This document shows, one piece after another, positions 8,459 through 17,637 of a stretch of 64,000 nt of DNA. The translations under genes were made by a program, and so were the position numbers. The stretch lies in NCBI GenBank assembly GCA_016705575.1, contig JADIXX010000002.1:73510-137509 (forward strand), written 5' to 3'. Each line of letters opens with the position of its first letter. The stretch's first letter is position 1. The notes beneath the pieces were generated by a model. That model worked only from the letters and a program-made list of their open reading frames with translations, was not told the origin of the DNA and ran no database searches. The DNA is from Candidatus Aalborgicola defluviihabitans (lineage in GTDB: Bacteria > Pseudomonadota > Gammaproteobacteria > Burkholderiales > Burkholderiaceae_C).

Positions 8459-10183
8459 CTACTTCTTCATCCAGGGCATGTTGAACTTCGGCGGTACACC
8501 CATGCGGGTGTTGATGACCCACTGTTGCAGGATGGACAGGATGTTATTGGTGATCCAGTACAGCACCAGACCGGCCGGGAAGAAGAAGAACATGACGCTG
8601 AAAATCAGGGGCATGAACCACATCATCTTTGCCTGCATGGGGTCCGGCGGCGCCGGGTTCAGGGACGTTTGCAACAAGGTGGTGGCGGTCATCACCAGCG
8701 GCAGAATGTAAAACGGATCGGGCGAAGACAAGTCTTTGATCCACAAAATCCAGGGCACGTTGCGCATTTCCACGCTGGACAGCAGCACCCAATACAGGGC
8801 AATGAACACCGGAATCTGGATCATGATGGGGAAGCAGCCACCCATGGGGTTGACCTTTTCCTCGCGGTAGATGCGCATCATCTCCTGCTGCATCTGCTGC
8901 GGTTTTTCCTTGAGGCGTTCCCGCATCTCGGTGATCTTGGGGTTGATGGCCTTCATCTTGGCCATGCTGGAGTAGGCCTTGGCGTTAAGCCAGTAGAACG
9001 CAATCTTCAACAGCAGCACCAGCGCAACAATGGACCAGCCCCAGTTCTGGATGAAGCCATGCAACTTGTCGAGCAGCCAGTACAAGGGCTTGGCCAGAAT
9101 GGTCAACCAGCCGTAGTCCTTGACCAATTCCAGCCCGGGTGCCAGTTTTTCCAGCATGGTTTCCTGTTGCGGACCGGCAAAGAAGGTGGCGTTAACTGCC
9201 TTGGTGGCACCAGGAGCCAGTGCATCGGCATGGGTGATCATGGTGGCACGGTAGCAGCAGTCCGCCACGGGCGAGCCAATGTCGACACCGTCTACGGAAA
9301 AAGTACGTTGTACACCTTGGGGCAATATCCAGGCACTGGCAAAGTAATGCTGCACCATGGCCACATAACCGTTGTCAGCCGCTTTTTCGTAGTCGGCCTT
9401 GTTGTTTTTGATGTTCTTGAATTCAACCTTCTGGTATTTCTTGGCTTCAGTGTAAACAGCCGGTCCGGTGAAGGTCGAATAGAACGAAGACTCTCCCAGT
9501 GGCTTGTTACCGTCGCGCACCAATTGCAGGTACACCTGCGGCGACAACGGCGCAGCCGACACGTTGGTAAGCTCATGTTTGACCGCTACGTCGTAAGCAC
9601 CGCGGTGCAGGGTATAGGTTTTAACCAGCTTGATGCCGCCCACGTCGGCCGAGGTGAATTGCAGCATCAGTTCGTCTTCGCCGTCCTTGAGGGTGCGGGC
9701 ACCACTGAAAGTCATGGGCGTCTTATGCGTGGGAAAGGCGCCAGAGGCGCTGCCGCCAATCACGCCGGTTTGTGCCAAGTACACACGATCTTTGGATTCA
9801 TCGAGCAACACGAAATTGCGTGTCTTGTCCGCCATGTCGATGTGCTTCAGGAACTCGGTGCGCACCAGTGACCCGCCTTCGGTGTCGAACGTCAGCTTCA
9901 GCACGTCGGTGCTAACCTCAATGCGCTCTTTGGGTGTGGGAGCGGATTCAATGCCTGCCGGAACGCTGGCTACTGTGGCGGCAGTGCCCGGCACACTGGG
10001 CACGCCAGCTGTACTGGCGCTGGAAATGGTCGCCGGGGCCGACGCACCAGCGGGAGCCGTCTGCTGGGCGGGGCTAGGGAAGAACGTCGCCTTCTTTCCG
10101 TTGTGCACCTGCCACTGGTCCCAGAGCATGACCATGGAAAAGCCAAAGATCACCCACAAAATGGTGCGGCGAATATCGTTCAT
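8459..10183 (-). CDS. yidC: membrane protein insertase YidC
   Basis: YidC inserts and folds inner-membrane proteins alone or with SecYEG. The 574-residue protein has the Gram-negative plan: an N-terminal anchor (about residues 5-22), a large periplasmic P1 domain preceded by an Ala/Pro/Ser linker, and a conserved C-terminal core of about five membrane segments. The core includes the cytoplasmic hairpin EMRERLKEKPQQMQQEMMR. Its start overlaps the yidD stop by four bases. Confidence 0.97.
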   Translation of the reverse strand: MNDIRRTILWVIFGFSMVMLWDQWQVHNGKKATFFPSPAQQTAPAGASAPATISSASTAGVPSVPGTAATVASVPAGIESAPTPKERIEVSTDVLKLTFDTEGGSLVRTEFLKHIDMADKTRNFVLLDESKDRVYLAQTGVIGGSASGAFPTHKTPMTFSGARTLKDGEDELMLQFTSADVGGIKLVKTYTLHRGAYDVAVKHELTNVSAAPLSPQVYLQLVRDGNKPLGESSFYSTFTGPAVYTEAKKYQKVEFKNIKNNKADYEKAADNGYVAMVQHYFASAWILPQGVQRTFSVDGVDIGSPVADCCYRATMITHADALAPGATKAVNATFFAGPQQETMLEKLAPGLELVKDYGWLTILAKPLYWLLDKLHGFIQNWGWSIVALVLLLKIAFYWLNAKAYSSMAKMKAINPKITEMRERLKEKPQQMQQEMMRIYREEKVNPMGGCFPIMIQIPVFIALYWVLLSSVEMRNVPWILWIKDLSSPDPFYILPLVMTATTLLQTSLNPAPPDPMQAKMMWFMPLIFSVMFFFFPAGLVLYWITNNILSILQQWVINTRMGVPPKFNMPWMKK

Positions 10184-10452
10184 GAAGGTTTCTTTTCAGA
10201 GGGAGAAGAGAGCAGCCGCGTAAACAGCCGAGGGGATTCTGCGGGAACCGGGTCCAGACCACCGTCACACCAGGGGTGACAGCGCGCGATACGCCGAACG
10301 GTCAGGTAACTGCCACCAGCCGCACCGTGGGCCTGCAGCGCTTGCAGGGAATAAACCGAACAGGTCGGCTCAAAGCGGCACGACGAACCCAGCCAAGGGC
10401 TGAGAAACATGCGGTAGGCCTTGACACCACCGATAAGCAGCGTTTGCATCAT
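10180..10452 (-). CDS. yidD: membrane protein insertion efficiency factor YidD
   Basis: A 90-residue protein of the YidD family, thought to assist YidC-dependent insertion. Signature residues are present: FLSPWLGSSCRFEPTCSVYSLQAL, then RIARCHPWCDGGLDPVP. An N-terminal amphipathic or hydrophobic stretch (GGVKAYRMFLSPWLG) can attach it to the membrane. It overlaps rnpA upstream and yidC downstream by four bases each, so translation is coupled. Confidence 0.94.
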   Translation of the reverse strand: MMQTLLIGGVKAYRMFLSPWLGSSCRFEPTCSVYSLQALQAHGAAGGSYLTVRRIARCHPWCDGGLDPVPAESPRLFTRLLSSPSEKKPS

Positions 10453-10889
10453 GGCGTCGTTGGTGCACAGGCTCGAGAAAACAGCTGTTGCAGTTCAGCG
10501 CGTACGGCTGCCTTGAGTGCATCAGAACTTGCACTCACAAAGTGGGTGCGGTCAAAACCCGCGCGCAATCGCACCACGTGGGCACGTTCGCTCAGGTTGG
10601 ATTCGAAATCAGCACTCACGTTGTAAATCTGGCGTTTGATGGCATTGCGCGTCACGGCGCGCTTGGCCCACCGTTTGGGAACCATGGCACCCAACCAAAC
10701 CGCGTGAACCGGAAACAAAGTCGGTGGCACGGCGGGTGGTGCTCGGACAACAGCTACATCCAGAGCGCAGCAATGCAGGGCAAAGTGCGCCGTTCTGGCA
10801 AGTGTATGACCTGCCAGAACTGCCTGAAACTGGGGCCGCGTCTTTAATCGCTGCACAATGGTGTTACACCAAAACAGCACATCCGCCAT
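10449..10889 (-). CDS. rnpA: ribonuclease P protein component
   Basis: RnpA is the protein subunit of RNase P, which trims tRNA 5' ends. The family's basic signature KRWAKRAVTRNAIKRQIYNV (RNxxKR core) is in the middle. The homologous part begins at about QRLKTRPQFQAVL. The reading frame is open far upstream to 10976, so the start is uncertain. The ATG at 10889 is used here, and a GTG at 10856, directly before QRLKTR, is at least as good biologically. It lies between rpmH and yidD in the universal order. Confidence 0.88.
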   Translation of the reverse strand: MADVLFWCNTIVQRLKTRPQFQAVLAGHTLARTAHFALHCCALDVAVVRAPPAVPPTLFPVHAVWLGAMVPKRWAKRAVTRNAIKRQIYNVSADFESNLSERAHVVRLRAGFDRTHFVSASSDALKAAVRAELQQLFSRACAPTTP

Positions 10890-10935
10890 GCCAGGCTCAG
10901 CATGCGTCAGTCTGAAGCAGACCCGCAGTTGGAAA

Positions 10936-11070
10936 TTAGACAGCCAGGCGCTTGCGGCCTTTGGCGCGGCGTGCATTGATCACGGCGCGGCCACCACGGG
11001 TCTTCATGCGGACCAGGAAACCGTGGGTACGGGCGCGGCGGATTTTGGAAGGTTGGTACGTGCGTTTCAT
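10936..11070 (-). CDS. rpmH: 50S ribosomal protein L34
   Basis: A 44-residue basic protein, MKRTYQPSKIRRARTHGFLV at its start and KGRKRLAV at its end, which is textbook L34. A ribosome site AGGAAAA lies about 7 bases upstream of the ATG. It is the first gene of the leftward rpmH-rnpA-yidD-yidC-mnmE block and faces dnaA across the origin region. Confidence 0.97.
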   Translation of the reverse strand: MKRTYQPSKIRRARTHGFLVRMKTRGGRAVINARRAKGRKRLAV

Positions 11071-11365
11071 TTGGAATTTTCCTAACAGGCTCAGTTTCGA
11101 TCCAGCCCCTAAACCTTAAACACCTCAGCTTTAACTTCAGTTCTATTAAGGTTCAATTTGGGCGGATCTTGGTCTTATCGCCCCGAACACAATCAGGGGA
11201 ACCGTCGATTATCGCAAATTTTCCGAACCAGAGCAACACCTTACATGGCAAACGGCGCGTAATGCTGGAAGTTCCAACCAGCAAAAATAAATGTGGATAA
11301 GGTTTTGATAAATTACAATCTGGCGCGCAGCAACCTATAACTATCCACAGAAGCTGAAAAGAAAA
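11071..11365. other. oriC: probable chromosomal origin of replication (oriC)
   Basis: The 295-base gap between rpmH and dnaA. It contains one perfect DnaA box in reverse orientation (TGTGGATAA, 11292-11300) and one with a single mismatch (CTATCCACA, 11341-11349). The sequence between and beside them is AT-rich (11281-11340). Gene order rpmH-oriC-dnaA-dnaN-gyrB is typical of bacterial origins. Only two good boxes are visible, fewer than in enterobacterial origins. It also holds the divergent promoters of rpmH and dnaA. Confidence 0.75.
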
Positions 11366-12778
11366 ATGCCAGAGGGACACCCACACCAACACGCCCTGCC
11401 AGCCGGGCTCGATATCGGCCAAAGCCTGTGGCAAAGCTGTGTCGACCAGCTTGCCCAGGAACTGCCGGAACAGCAATTCAATACCTGGATCAAGCCGCTC
11501 AGCGCCCATGTGTTAGAGGACTTTTCCAAGGTCACCATCTTCGTAGCGAACCGCTTTAAACTCGATTGGGTTCGCGCCCAATACAGTACCCGTATCGCAT
11601 CGCTGTTGGAAAAAATGTATGGTCAACCGGTGCTGGTTGAGTTAGCGATCACTCCGAGAGAAGTCATTGTAAGATCAACCTCTGCTGTTATTGCACCTGA
11701 ACTGGTCGCGGCCGAGGAAAGCGTAGCAATCGGAGAAACCAGCGCCTCCAGCCTGCCCAAGAATCGCCTCAACAGCATCCTCACATTCGAGAACCTGGTG
11801 GAAGGCACCGCCAACCGCATGGCCCGCGCCGCTGCCATGCATGTTGCCACCATGCCGGGTCATCTTTACAACCCCTTGTTTATCTATGGTGGCGTGGGAC
11901 TGGGCAAGACCCACTTGATGCACGCGGTAGGCAACCGCCTGCTGGCGGACAAGCCAGGAAGCAAAGTTCTCTACATCCATGCAGAACAGTTTGTCTCGGA
12001 TGTGGTTAAGGCCTACCAGCGCAAGACCTTTGACGAATTCAAGGAACGCTACCACTCCCTGGATTTGCTGCTGATTGACGACGTGCAGTTCTTTGCCAAT
12101 AAAGATCGAACGCAGGAAGAGTTCTTTAACGCCTTTGAAGCCTTGTTGGCCAAGAAAAGCCACATCGTGATGACCAGCGACACCTACCCCAAGGGGCTGA
12201 CCGACATCCACGAACGCCTGGTTTCCCGCTTTGACTCTGGCCTCACGGTGGCGATCGAGCCGCCAGAGCTCGAAATGCGGGTGGCGATTCTCATCAACAA
12301 AGCCCGCGTCGAAGGCTCCGAAATGCCGGAAGAAGTGGCTTTTTTTGTGGCCAAGAACGTGCGCTCCAACGTGCGCGAACTCGAAGGCGCCCTGCGCAAG
12401 ATCCTGGCCTATTCCCGCTTTAACCAGAAAGAAATTTCCATTCAGCTGGCGCGCGAGGCGTTGCGCGACCTGCTCTCCATCCAGAACCGGCAGATTTCGG
12501 TGGAGAACATCCAAAAAACGGTGGCCGACTACTACAAAATCAAAGTCGCCGACATGTATTCCAAGAAGCGCCCAGCCAGCATTGCCCGTCCGCGCCAGAT
12601 TGCCATGTACCTGGCCAAGGAACTGACACAAAAGAGCCTTCCTGAAATCGGCGAATTGTTTGGTGGACGCGATCACACCACCGTATTGCACGCCGTGCGC
12701 AAGATTGGCGGCGAGCGCCAGCAAATGACGGAGTTGAACCAGCAATTGCACGTGTTAGAGCAAACCCTGAAGGGCTGA
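11366..12778 (+). CDS. dnaA: chromosomal replication initiator DnaA
   Basis: DnaA binds DnaA boxes at oriC and opens the duplex. The 470-residue protein has domain I (LWQSCVDQLAQELPEQQFNT), a linker, and the AAA+ domain III with Walker A GGVGLGKTH near residue 175 and Walker B LLLIDDVQFF. Domain IV carries the signature GGRDHTTVLHAVRKI near the C-terminus. It is complete. The gap to dnaN is about 120 bases. Confidence 0.98.
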   Translation: MPEGHPHQHALPAGLDIGQSLWQSCVDQLAQELPEQQFNTWIKPLSAHVLEDFSKVTIFVANRFKLDWVRAQYSTRIASLLEKMYGQPVLVELAITPREVIVRSTSAVIAPELVAAEESVAIGETSASSLPKNRLNSILTFENLVEGTANRMARAAAMHVATMPGHLYNPLFIYGGVGLGKTHLMHAVGNRLLADKPGSKVLYIHAEQFVSDVVKAYQRKTFDEFKERYHSLDLLLIDDVQFFANKDRTQEEFFNAFEALLAKKSHIVMTSDTYPKGLTDIHERLVSRFDSGLTVAIEPPELEMRVAILINKARVEGSEMPEEVAFFVAKNVRSNVRELEGALRKILAYSRFNQKEISIQLAREALRDLLSIQNRQISVENIQKTVADYYKIKVADMYSKKRPASIARPRQIAMYLAKELTQKSLPEIGELFGGRDHTTVLHAVRKIGGERQQMTELNQQLHVLEQTLKG

Positions 12779-12899
12779 CGACGAATAAAACGCCATTTCA
12801 TCGAAACGGGTGCCCAAAACTGGGAAAATGGCAGGATTTCAAAAAAATAGGCACGCTGCGGCGAACGGTGCCACCACAGACATAAATAAAGAGGTAGAC

Positions 12900-14006
12900 A
12901 TGATTGTTTTGAAGGCAACGCAGGACAAAGTCCTATCGGTACTGCAATCCGTGGCCGGAATTGTGGAGCGCCGCCACACCTTGCCCATTCTCGCCAATGT
13001 GCTGGTCCGCAAAACCGGTACTTCGTTGCAAGTCACCACCAGTGACCTGGAAATCCAGATTCGCACCACGGCCGAACTCGGCGGTGACACTGGCAACTTC
13101 ACCACCACCATCGGCGCACGCAAACTCATCGACATTCTGCGCACCATGCCGTCAGATCAAACCGTGTCGCTGGAATCCAGCCAGAACAAGATCATCCTCA
13201 AGGGCGGCAAAAGCAAGTTCACGTTGCAAACCATGGCCGCAGAAGACTTTCCGCTGGTGCAGGAATCCGCCAATTTCGGACCCGTATTCAGCGTGCCGCA
13301 AAAGACCCTCAAAAACCTGCTGAGTCAGGTGTCGTTCGCCATGGCCGTGCATGACATTCGTTACTATCTCAACGGCATCCTGTTCGTAGCCGAGGGCAAA
13401 CAACTGAGCCTGGTCGCGACAGACGGTCACCGTCTTGCCTTTGCCTCCGCCACCCTCGACGTAGAAGTGCCCAAGCAAGAGGTGATCCTGCCGCGCAAAA
13501 CCGTAGTCGAATTGCAGCGCCTGCTGTCCGACGCTGAAGGCGCCATTGAAATGCAATTTGCCAACAACCAGGCCAAGTTCGTGTTCGACGGCATGGAATT
13601 CGTCACCAAACTTGTCGAGGGCAAGTTCCCCGACTACAACCGCGTCATTCCCAAAAACCACAAGAACAGCATCACCCTGGGACGCACCGCACTGCTGGCA
13701 ACCCTGCAACGGACCGCCATCCTGACCAGTGACAAATTCAAGGGCGTGCGCCTGAATATCGACCCCGGCAGCCTGCGCGTGGCCTCCAACAACGCCGAGC
13801 AGGAAGAAGCCGTGGACGAGTTGGACATTGACTACGGCGGTGACAGCATCGAAATTGGCTTCAACGTGACCTACCTGATCGACGCCCTTGCCAATATGAG
13901 CCAGGACATGGTCAAACTGGAGCTGTCCGATGGCAACAGTTCGGCACTGTTCACTATCCCCGAGAACGCCACCTTCAAATACGTAGTGATGCCCATGAGA
14001 ATTTGA
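12900..14006 (+). CDS. dnaN: DNA polymerase III beta sliding clamp
   Basis: DnaN forms the ring clamp that tethers DNA polymerase III. From the chosen ATG (MIVLKATQDKVL) it is 368 residues, the normal length, and it ends in the conserved MPMRI. The frame is open further upstream to 12810, but that part is not clamp-like. AGAGGT lies just before the ATG at 12900. A hairpin (CGCTAC/GTAGCG, 14008-14026) and a clear terminator follow. Confidence 0.97.
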   Translation: MIVLKATQDKVLSVLQSVAGIVERRHTLPILANVLVRKTGTSLQVTTSDLEIQIRTTAELGGDTGNFTTTIGARKLIDILRTMPSDQTVSLESSQNKIILKGGKSKFTLQTMAAEDFPLVQESANFGPVFSVPQKTLKNLLSQVSFAMAVHDIRYYLNGILFVAEGKQLSLVATDGHRLAFASATLDVEVPKQEVILPRKTVVELQRLLSDAEGAIEMQFANNQAKFVFDGMEFVTKLVEGKFPDYNRVIPKNHKNSITLGRTALLATLQRTAILTSDKFKGVRLNIDPGSLRVASNNAEQEEAVDELDIDYGGDSIEIGFNVTYLIDALANMSQDMVKLELSDGNSSALFTIPENATFKYVVMPMRI

Positions 14007-14036
14007 CGCTACTGAATTCGTAGCGCCTAACGACGC

Positions 14037-14060
14037 AAACCCCCGGCCCTCCGGGGGTTT
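14037..14060 (+). terminator. intrinsic terminator between dnaN and gyrB
   Basis: A perfect 10-bp stem, AAACCCCCGG / CCGGGGGTTT, around a CCCT loop, ending in TTT then GGTC. The short T tract makes it weaker than a classic terminator. It suggests gyrB is partly uncoupled from dnaA-dnaN. Confidence 0.75.
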
Positions 14061-14090
14061 GGTCATTCTAGAAAATAAGTGAAGTGAGCC

Positions 14091-16694
14091 ATGACCGCAG
14101 ACAACAAGCCCGAATCCAGCCCTGAAAACAACGATGCAGCCGTGCACACGGGCGAGGGTGGCTCGGACAGCTCCAACTTCCAGCCCACCATCGATGCGCA
14201 CCAAGTTGGCGCTTCCGAAGCCTATGGCGAAGGCTCGATCCAAATCCTCGAAGGCCTGGAAGCCGTGCGCAAGCGCCCCGGCATGTACATCGGCGACACA
14301 TCCGACGGCACTGGCCTGCACCACCTCGTGTTTGAGGTGGTGGATAACTCCATCGACGAATCACTGGCTGGCCACTGCGACGACATTCTGGTCACTATCC
14401 ATTCCGACAACTCCATCAGCGTGGTCGACAACGGTCGCGGCATACCCACCGGTGTGAAGATGGACGACAAGCACGAGCCCAAGCGCTCAGCGGCCGAAAT
14501 TGCCCTGACCGAATTGCACGCCGGTGGCAAGTTCAATCAGAACAGCTACAAAGTCTCCGGCGGACTGCACGGCGTGGGCGTGTCCTGCGTGAATGCACTG
14601 TCCAAAATGTTGCGCCTGACCATTCGCCGCGATGGCAAGGTCCATGTGATGGAGTTCAGCAAAGGCTTCGTGCAGAACCGCATCATCGAGACAGTGAATG
14701 GCGTGGAAGTCTCGCCCATGAAGGTGATTGGCGAAACCGAAAAGCGTGGCACCGAAGTGCACTTTTTGCCGGACAACGAGATTTTCAAAGAAAACAGCGA
14801 TTTCCATTACGAAATCCTCTCCAAGCGCCTGCGCGAACTCTCTTTCCTCAACAACGGCGTGCGCATTCGCCTCAAAGACGAACGCACCGGCAAGGAAGAC
14901 GACTTTGCCGGTGCCGGTGGCGTGCAGGGCTTTGTGCAGTTCATCAACAAGGGCAAAACGGTGTTGCACCCCAACATCTTTCACGCCATGGGTGACCGCC
15001 AGAGCGACCAGCAAACCAACATTGGGGTTGAAGTGGCCATGCAGTGGAACAGCGGCTACAACGAGCAGGTGCTGTGCTTCACCAACAACATTCCCCAGCG
15101 CGACGGCGGCACCCACCTGACCGGTCTGCGTGCTGCCATGACCCGCGTCATTAACAAATACATTGACGATTCTGAACTGGCCAAAAAAGCCAAGGTGGAA
15201 GTGTCTGGCGACGACATGCGCGAAGGCCTGTGCTGCGTGCTGAGTGTCAAGGTACCCGAACCCAAGTTCAGCAGCCAGACCAAAGACAAACTGGTCAGCT
15301 CTGAAGTGCGCGGCCCGGTGGAAGATATTGTCAGCAAACTGTTGTTTGACTATCTGCAAGAGCGCCCCAACGACGCCAAGATCATCGTTGGCAAGATCAT
15401 CGAAGCCGCCCGTGCCCGCGAAGCGGCCCGCAAAGCGCGTGACATGACCCGCCGCAAGGGCGTGTTAGACGGCATGGGCTTGCCCGGCAAACTGGCCGAT
15501 TGCCAGGAAAAAGACCCTGCAATGTGCGAAATCTACATCGTCGAGGGTGACTCCGCCGGCGGCTCTGCCAAACAGGGTCGCGACCGTAAATTCCAGGCCA
15601 TCCTGCCATTGCGCGGCAAGATCTTGAACGTGGAAAAAGCGCGCTACGAAAAGCTGTTGACCAGCAATGAAATTTTGACGCTGATCACCGCCCTTGGCAC
15701 CGGCATTGGCAAGGCCGGTGGCACCACCGGTAATGACGACTTCAACGTCGCCAAGCTGCGCTACCACCGCATCATCATCATGACCGATGCCGACGTGGAC
15801 GGCGCCCACATTCGCACCCTGCTACTGACCTTCTTCTACCGCCAGATGCCCGAGCTGGTAGAGCGCGGTCACATCTACATCGCGCAACCTCCACTGTACA
15901 AAGTCAAGGCTGGCAAAGAAGAGCTGTACTTGAAAGACGCACCCGCGCTGGATGCATTCTTGATGCGCATTGCGCTGGTCAATGCGTCGGTTTTCACCGG
16001 CGGCCCCAACGGGACCACCCTTGCGGGCGATACGTTGGCCGAACTGGCGCGCAAGCACCAGGTTGCCCAGAACGTCATCGCGCGCCTCAAAAACTTTATG
16101 GATGCCGAAGCCCTGCGCTCCATTGCCGATGGCGTGGCCTTGAATCTGGACACCGTGCAAGACGCCGAAGCTTCTGCCGCAGCCCTGCAAGCCCGCCTGC
16201 CAGATGCAGAAGTATCGGGTGAGTTTGACGTTCGCACCGACAAACCCATTCTGCGCATCAGCCGCCGCCACCATGGCAACGTCAAGAGCAGTGTGCTGAC
16301 GCAAGATTTTGTCCACGGTGCTGATTACGCCGCTTTGGCCGACGCCGCCAACACCTTCCGCGGTTTGTTGTCAGAAGGTGCACGCGTGATGCGCGGTGAA
16401 GGCGAGCGACAGAAGGAAGAAAAAGTGAACGACTTCCGCGAAGCCATGGCCTGGTTAATAACCCAAGCCGAAAACGCAACCAGCCGCCAGCGCTACAAAG
16501 GTCTGGGAGAAATGAACCCCGCCCAACTGTGGGAAACCACCATGGACCCCACCGTACGCCGCCTGCTGCGCGTGCAGATCGACGACGCCATTGAAGCCGA
16601 CCGCGTGTTCACCATGTTGATGGGCGACGAGGTGGAGCCACGCCGCGATTTCATCGAAACCAACGCCTTGCGTGCAGGCAATATTGACGTCTAA
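14091..16694 (+). CDS. gyrB: DNA gyrase subunit B
   Basis: The ATPase subunit of DNA gyrase, 867 residues. The GHKL ATP-binding motifs are present (DNSIDE, DNGRGIP, GGLHGVG). The TOPRIM metal-binding motifs follow (VEGDSAGGSAKQGRDR and DADVDGAHI), and the C-terminal GLGEMNPAQLWETTMDP is intact. The extra stretch between TOPRIM and the tail (about residues 600-760) is the insert typical of proteobacterial GyrB. A hairpin without T tract (TGGGTGGGC / GCTCACCCA, 16708-16728) follows the stop. Confidence 0.98.
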   Translation: MTADNKPESSPENNDAAVHTGEGGSDSSNFQPTIDAHQVGASEAYGEGSIQILEGLEAVRKRPGMYIGDTSDGTGLHHLVFEVVDNSIDESLAGHCDDILVTIHSDNSISVVDNGRGIPTGVKMDDKHEPKRSAAEIALTELHAGGKFNQNSYKVSGGLHGVGVSCVNALSKMLRLTIRRDGKVHVMEFSKGFVQNRIIETVNGVEVSPMKVIGETEKRGTEVHFLPDNEIFKENSDFHYEILSKRLRELSFLNNGVRIRLKDERTGKEDDFAGAGGVQGFVQFINKGKTVLHPNIFHAMGDRQSDQQTNIGVEVAMQWNSGYNEQVLCFTNNIPQRDGGTHLTGLRAAMTRVINKYIDDSELAKKAKVEVSGDDMREGLCCVLSVKVPEPKFSSQTKDKLVSSEVRGPVEDIVSKLLFDYLQERPNDAKIIVGKIIEAARAREAARKARDMTRRKGVLDGMGLPGKLADCQEKDPAMCEIYIVEGDSAGGSAKQGRDRKFQAILPLRGKILNVEKARYEKLLTSNEILTLITALGTGIGKAGGTTGNDDFNVAKLRYHRIIIMTDADVDGAHIRTLLLTFFYRQMPELVERGHIYIAQPPLYKVKAGKEELYLKDAPALDAFLMRIALVNASVFTGGPNGTTLAGDTLAELARKHQVAQNVIARLKNFMDAEALRSIADGVALNLDTVQDAEASAAALQARLPDAEVSGEFDVRTDKPILRISRRHHGNVKSSVLTQDFVHGADYAALADAANTFRGLLSEGARVMRGEGERQKEEKVNDFREAMAWLITQAENATSRQRYKGLGEMNPAQLWETTMDPTVRRLLRVQIDDAIEADRVFTMLMGDEVEPRRDFIETNALRAGNIDV

Positions 16695-16761
16695 AGCCCT
16701 TGAGACATGGGTGGGCTATGCTCACCCAAATCTGGGTACCGGCATATGTCAAACTATGTTC

Positions 16762-16805
16762 TAGCCCTCGTCGACTGGGCGCAGATCGCTATAAATTCAA
16801 TAGTG
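16762..16805 (+). repeat. dispersed intergenic repeat, AGCCCTCGT family (copy 1)
   Basis: A degenerate copy of a family found at least eight times in this window. It starts TAGCCCTCGTCGA and ends with the imperfect inverted pair GCTATAAATTCAATAG. It lies between the convergent ends of gyrB and infA. See findings. Confidence 0.6.
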
Positions 16806-16812
16806 AATTGAT

Positions 16813-17067
16813 TTAACTGGTTCGCCGAGGCGTCATCGGGCCGCGGCCTTCGATGTGGCGGAAGTTGATGCGACCCTTGGTCAGGTCGTAAGGCGACAGC
16901 TCCAGCGACACTTTGTCACCCGCCAGAATGCGGATGTGGTTTTTGCGCATCTTGCCGGCGGAATAGGCAATCAGCTGGTGACCGTTTTCCAGTGTCACGC
17001 GAAAGCGTGTGTCGGGCAGCACTTCGTTGACGACGCCCATCATCTCGATCAAGTCTTCTTTGGCCAT
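16813..17067 (-). CDS. infA: translation initiation factor IF-1
   Basis: IF-1 binds the 30S A-site during initiation. The 84-residue protein is an S1/OB-fold with the IF-1 pattern: MAKEDLIEMMGVV, LENGHQLIAYSAGKMRKNHI and ILAGDKVSLELSPYDLTKGRI. Its C-terminal tail (IEGRGPMTPRRTS) is longer than the usual 72 residues. Stand-alone infA copies with this tail are common in Burkholderiales beside the ribosomal-operon copy, so this may be a second paralogue; that is an inference. Confidence 0.93.
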   Translation of the reverse strand: MAKEDLIEMMGVVNEVLPDTRFRVTLENGHQLIAYSAGKMRKNHIRILAGDKVSLELSPYDLTKGRINFRHIEGRGPMTPRRTS

Positions 17068-17091
17068 GGTGGTACTCCTGTAAATCTGAAT

Positions 17092-17349
17092 TCAATGGGG
17101 GCGTGTGTTGTCACGTACCCAGTCTATGCCTTGGGCAATGGCGTAGCGCGAGGCTGCGTCATGCGAGGGAAATGCATCGTGAAACCGCATGACGCGGTCG
17201 GTGGAAGCGCTGCCGCGTCCGCTGGCAATGGAAACCTGTGCGGCGAACTGCCCACATGGTAATTCACTGGGGCAGGCTGCTATGCGAAATTTGCCCATCG
17301 TGATGGGCGATTGTCTTGTTGTTGTCGTAAAAATCATTAAATTAATCAT
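17092..17349 (-). CDS. small hypothetical protein upstream of infA
   Basis: An 85-residue frame I do not recognise. The second half (FRIAACPSELPCGQFAAQVS through AIAQGIDWVRDN) looks like a small alpha/beta fold. Its stop lies 24 bases before the infA start on the same strand, suggesting co-transcription. An ATG at 17298 (MGKFRI) is a plausible shorter start; no ribosome site decides between them. Confidence 0.5.
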   Translation of the reverse strand: MINLMIFTTTTRQSPITMGKFRIAACPSELPCGQFAAQVSIASGRGSASTDRVMRFHDAFPSHDAASRYAIAQGIDWVRDNTRPH

Positions 17350-17637
17350 ATGGGTTTCTGGCCGATAGGCTCCGAATACCCGAAAAGCACAATTGGCATG
17401 CCCTCATGCCGAGGTTCTGTCTGGTCAACCAAAGGCCGCGCCATAGCAGGGGCGGCGACGACAGAAGGAGAAAATGCCGCTACGCCGTAAGAAGGTAGCG
17501 GGAGCGCAATTGAAGGGCCGGACTGGCAACCCCTCTGCCGGGGGTATTCGCGACCCCGTTGGTAGGTGGGGGCGTGACCAGTCGCCAAATGCGACGCGCT
17601 AATATAACACGCCCAGCGAAAGTCTGCTTGCCAACCG

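Noticed and set aside
11675..15359. Long minus-strand open frames opposite dnaA, dnaN and gyrB
   Set aside because: They mirror highly conserved coding frames, have biased His/Gln/Val composition and no homology; they are codon-bias shadows.
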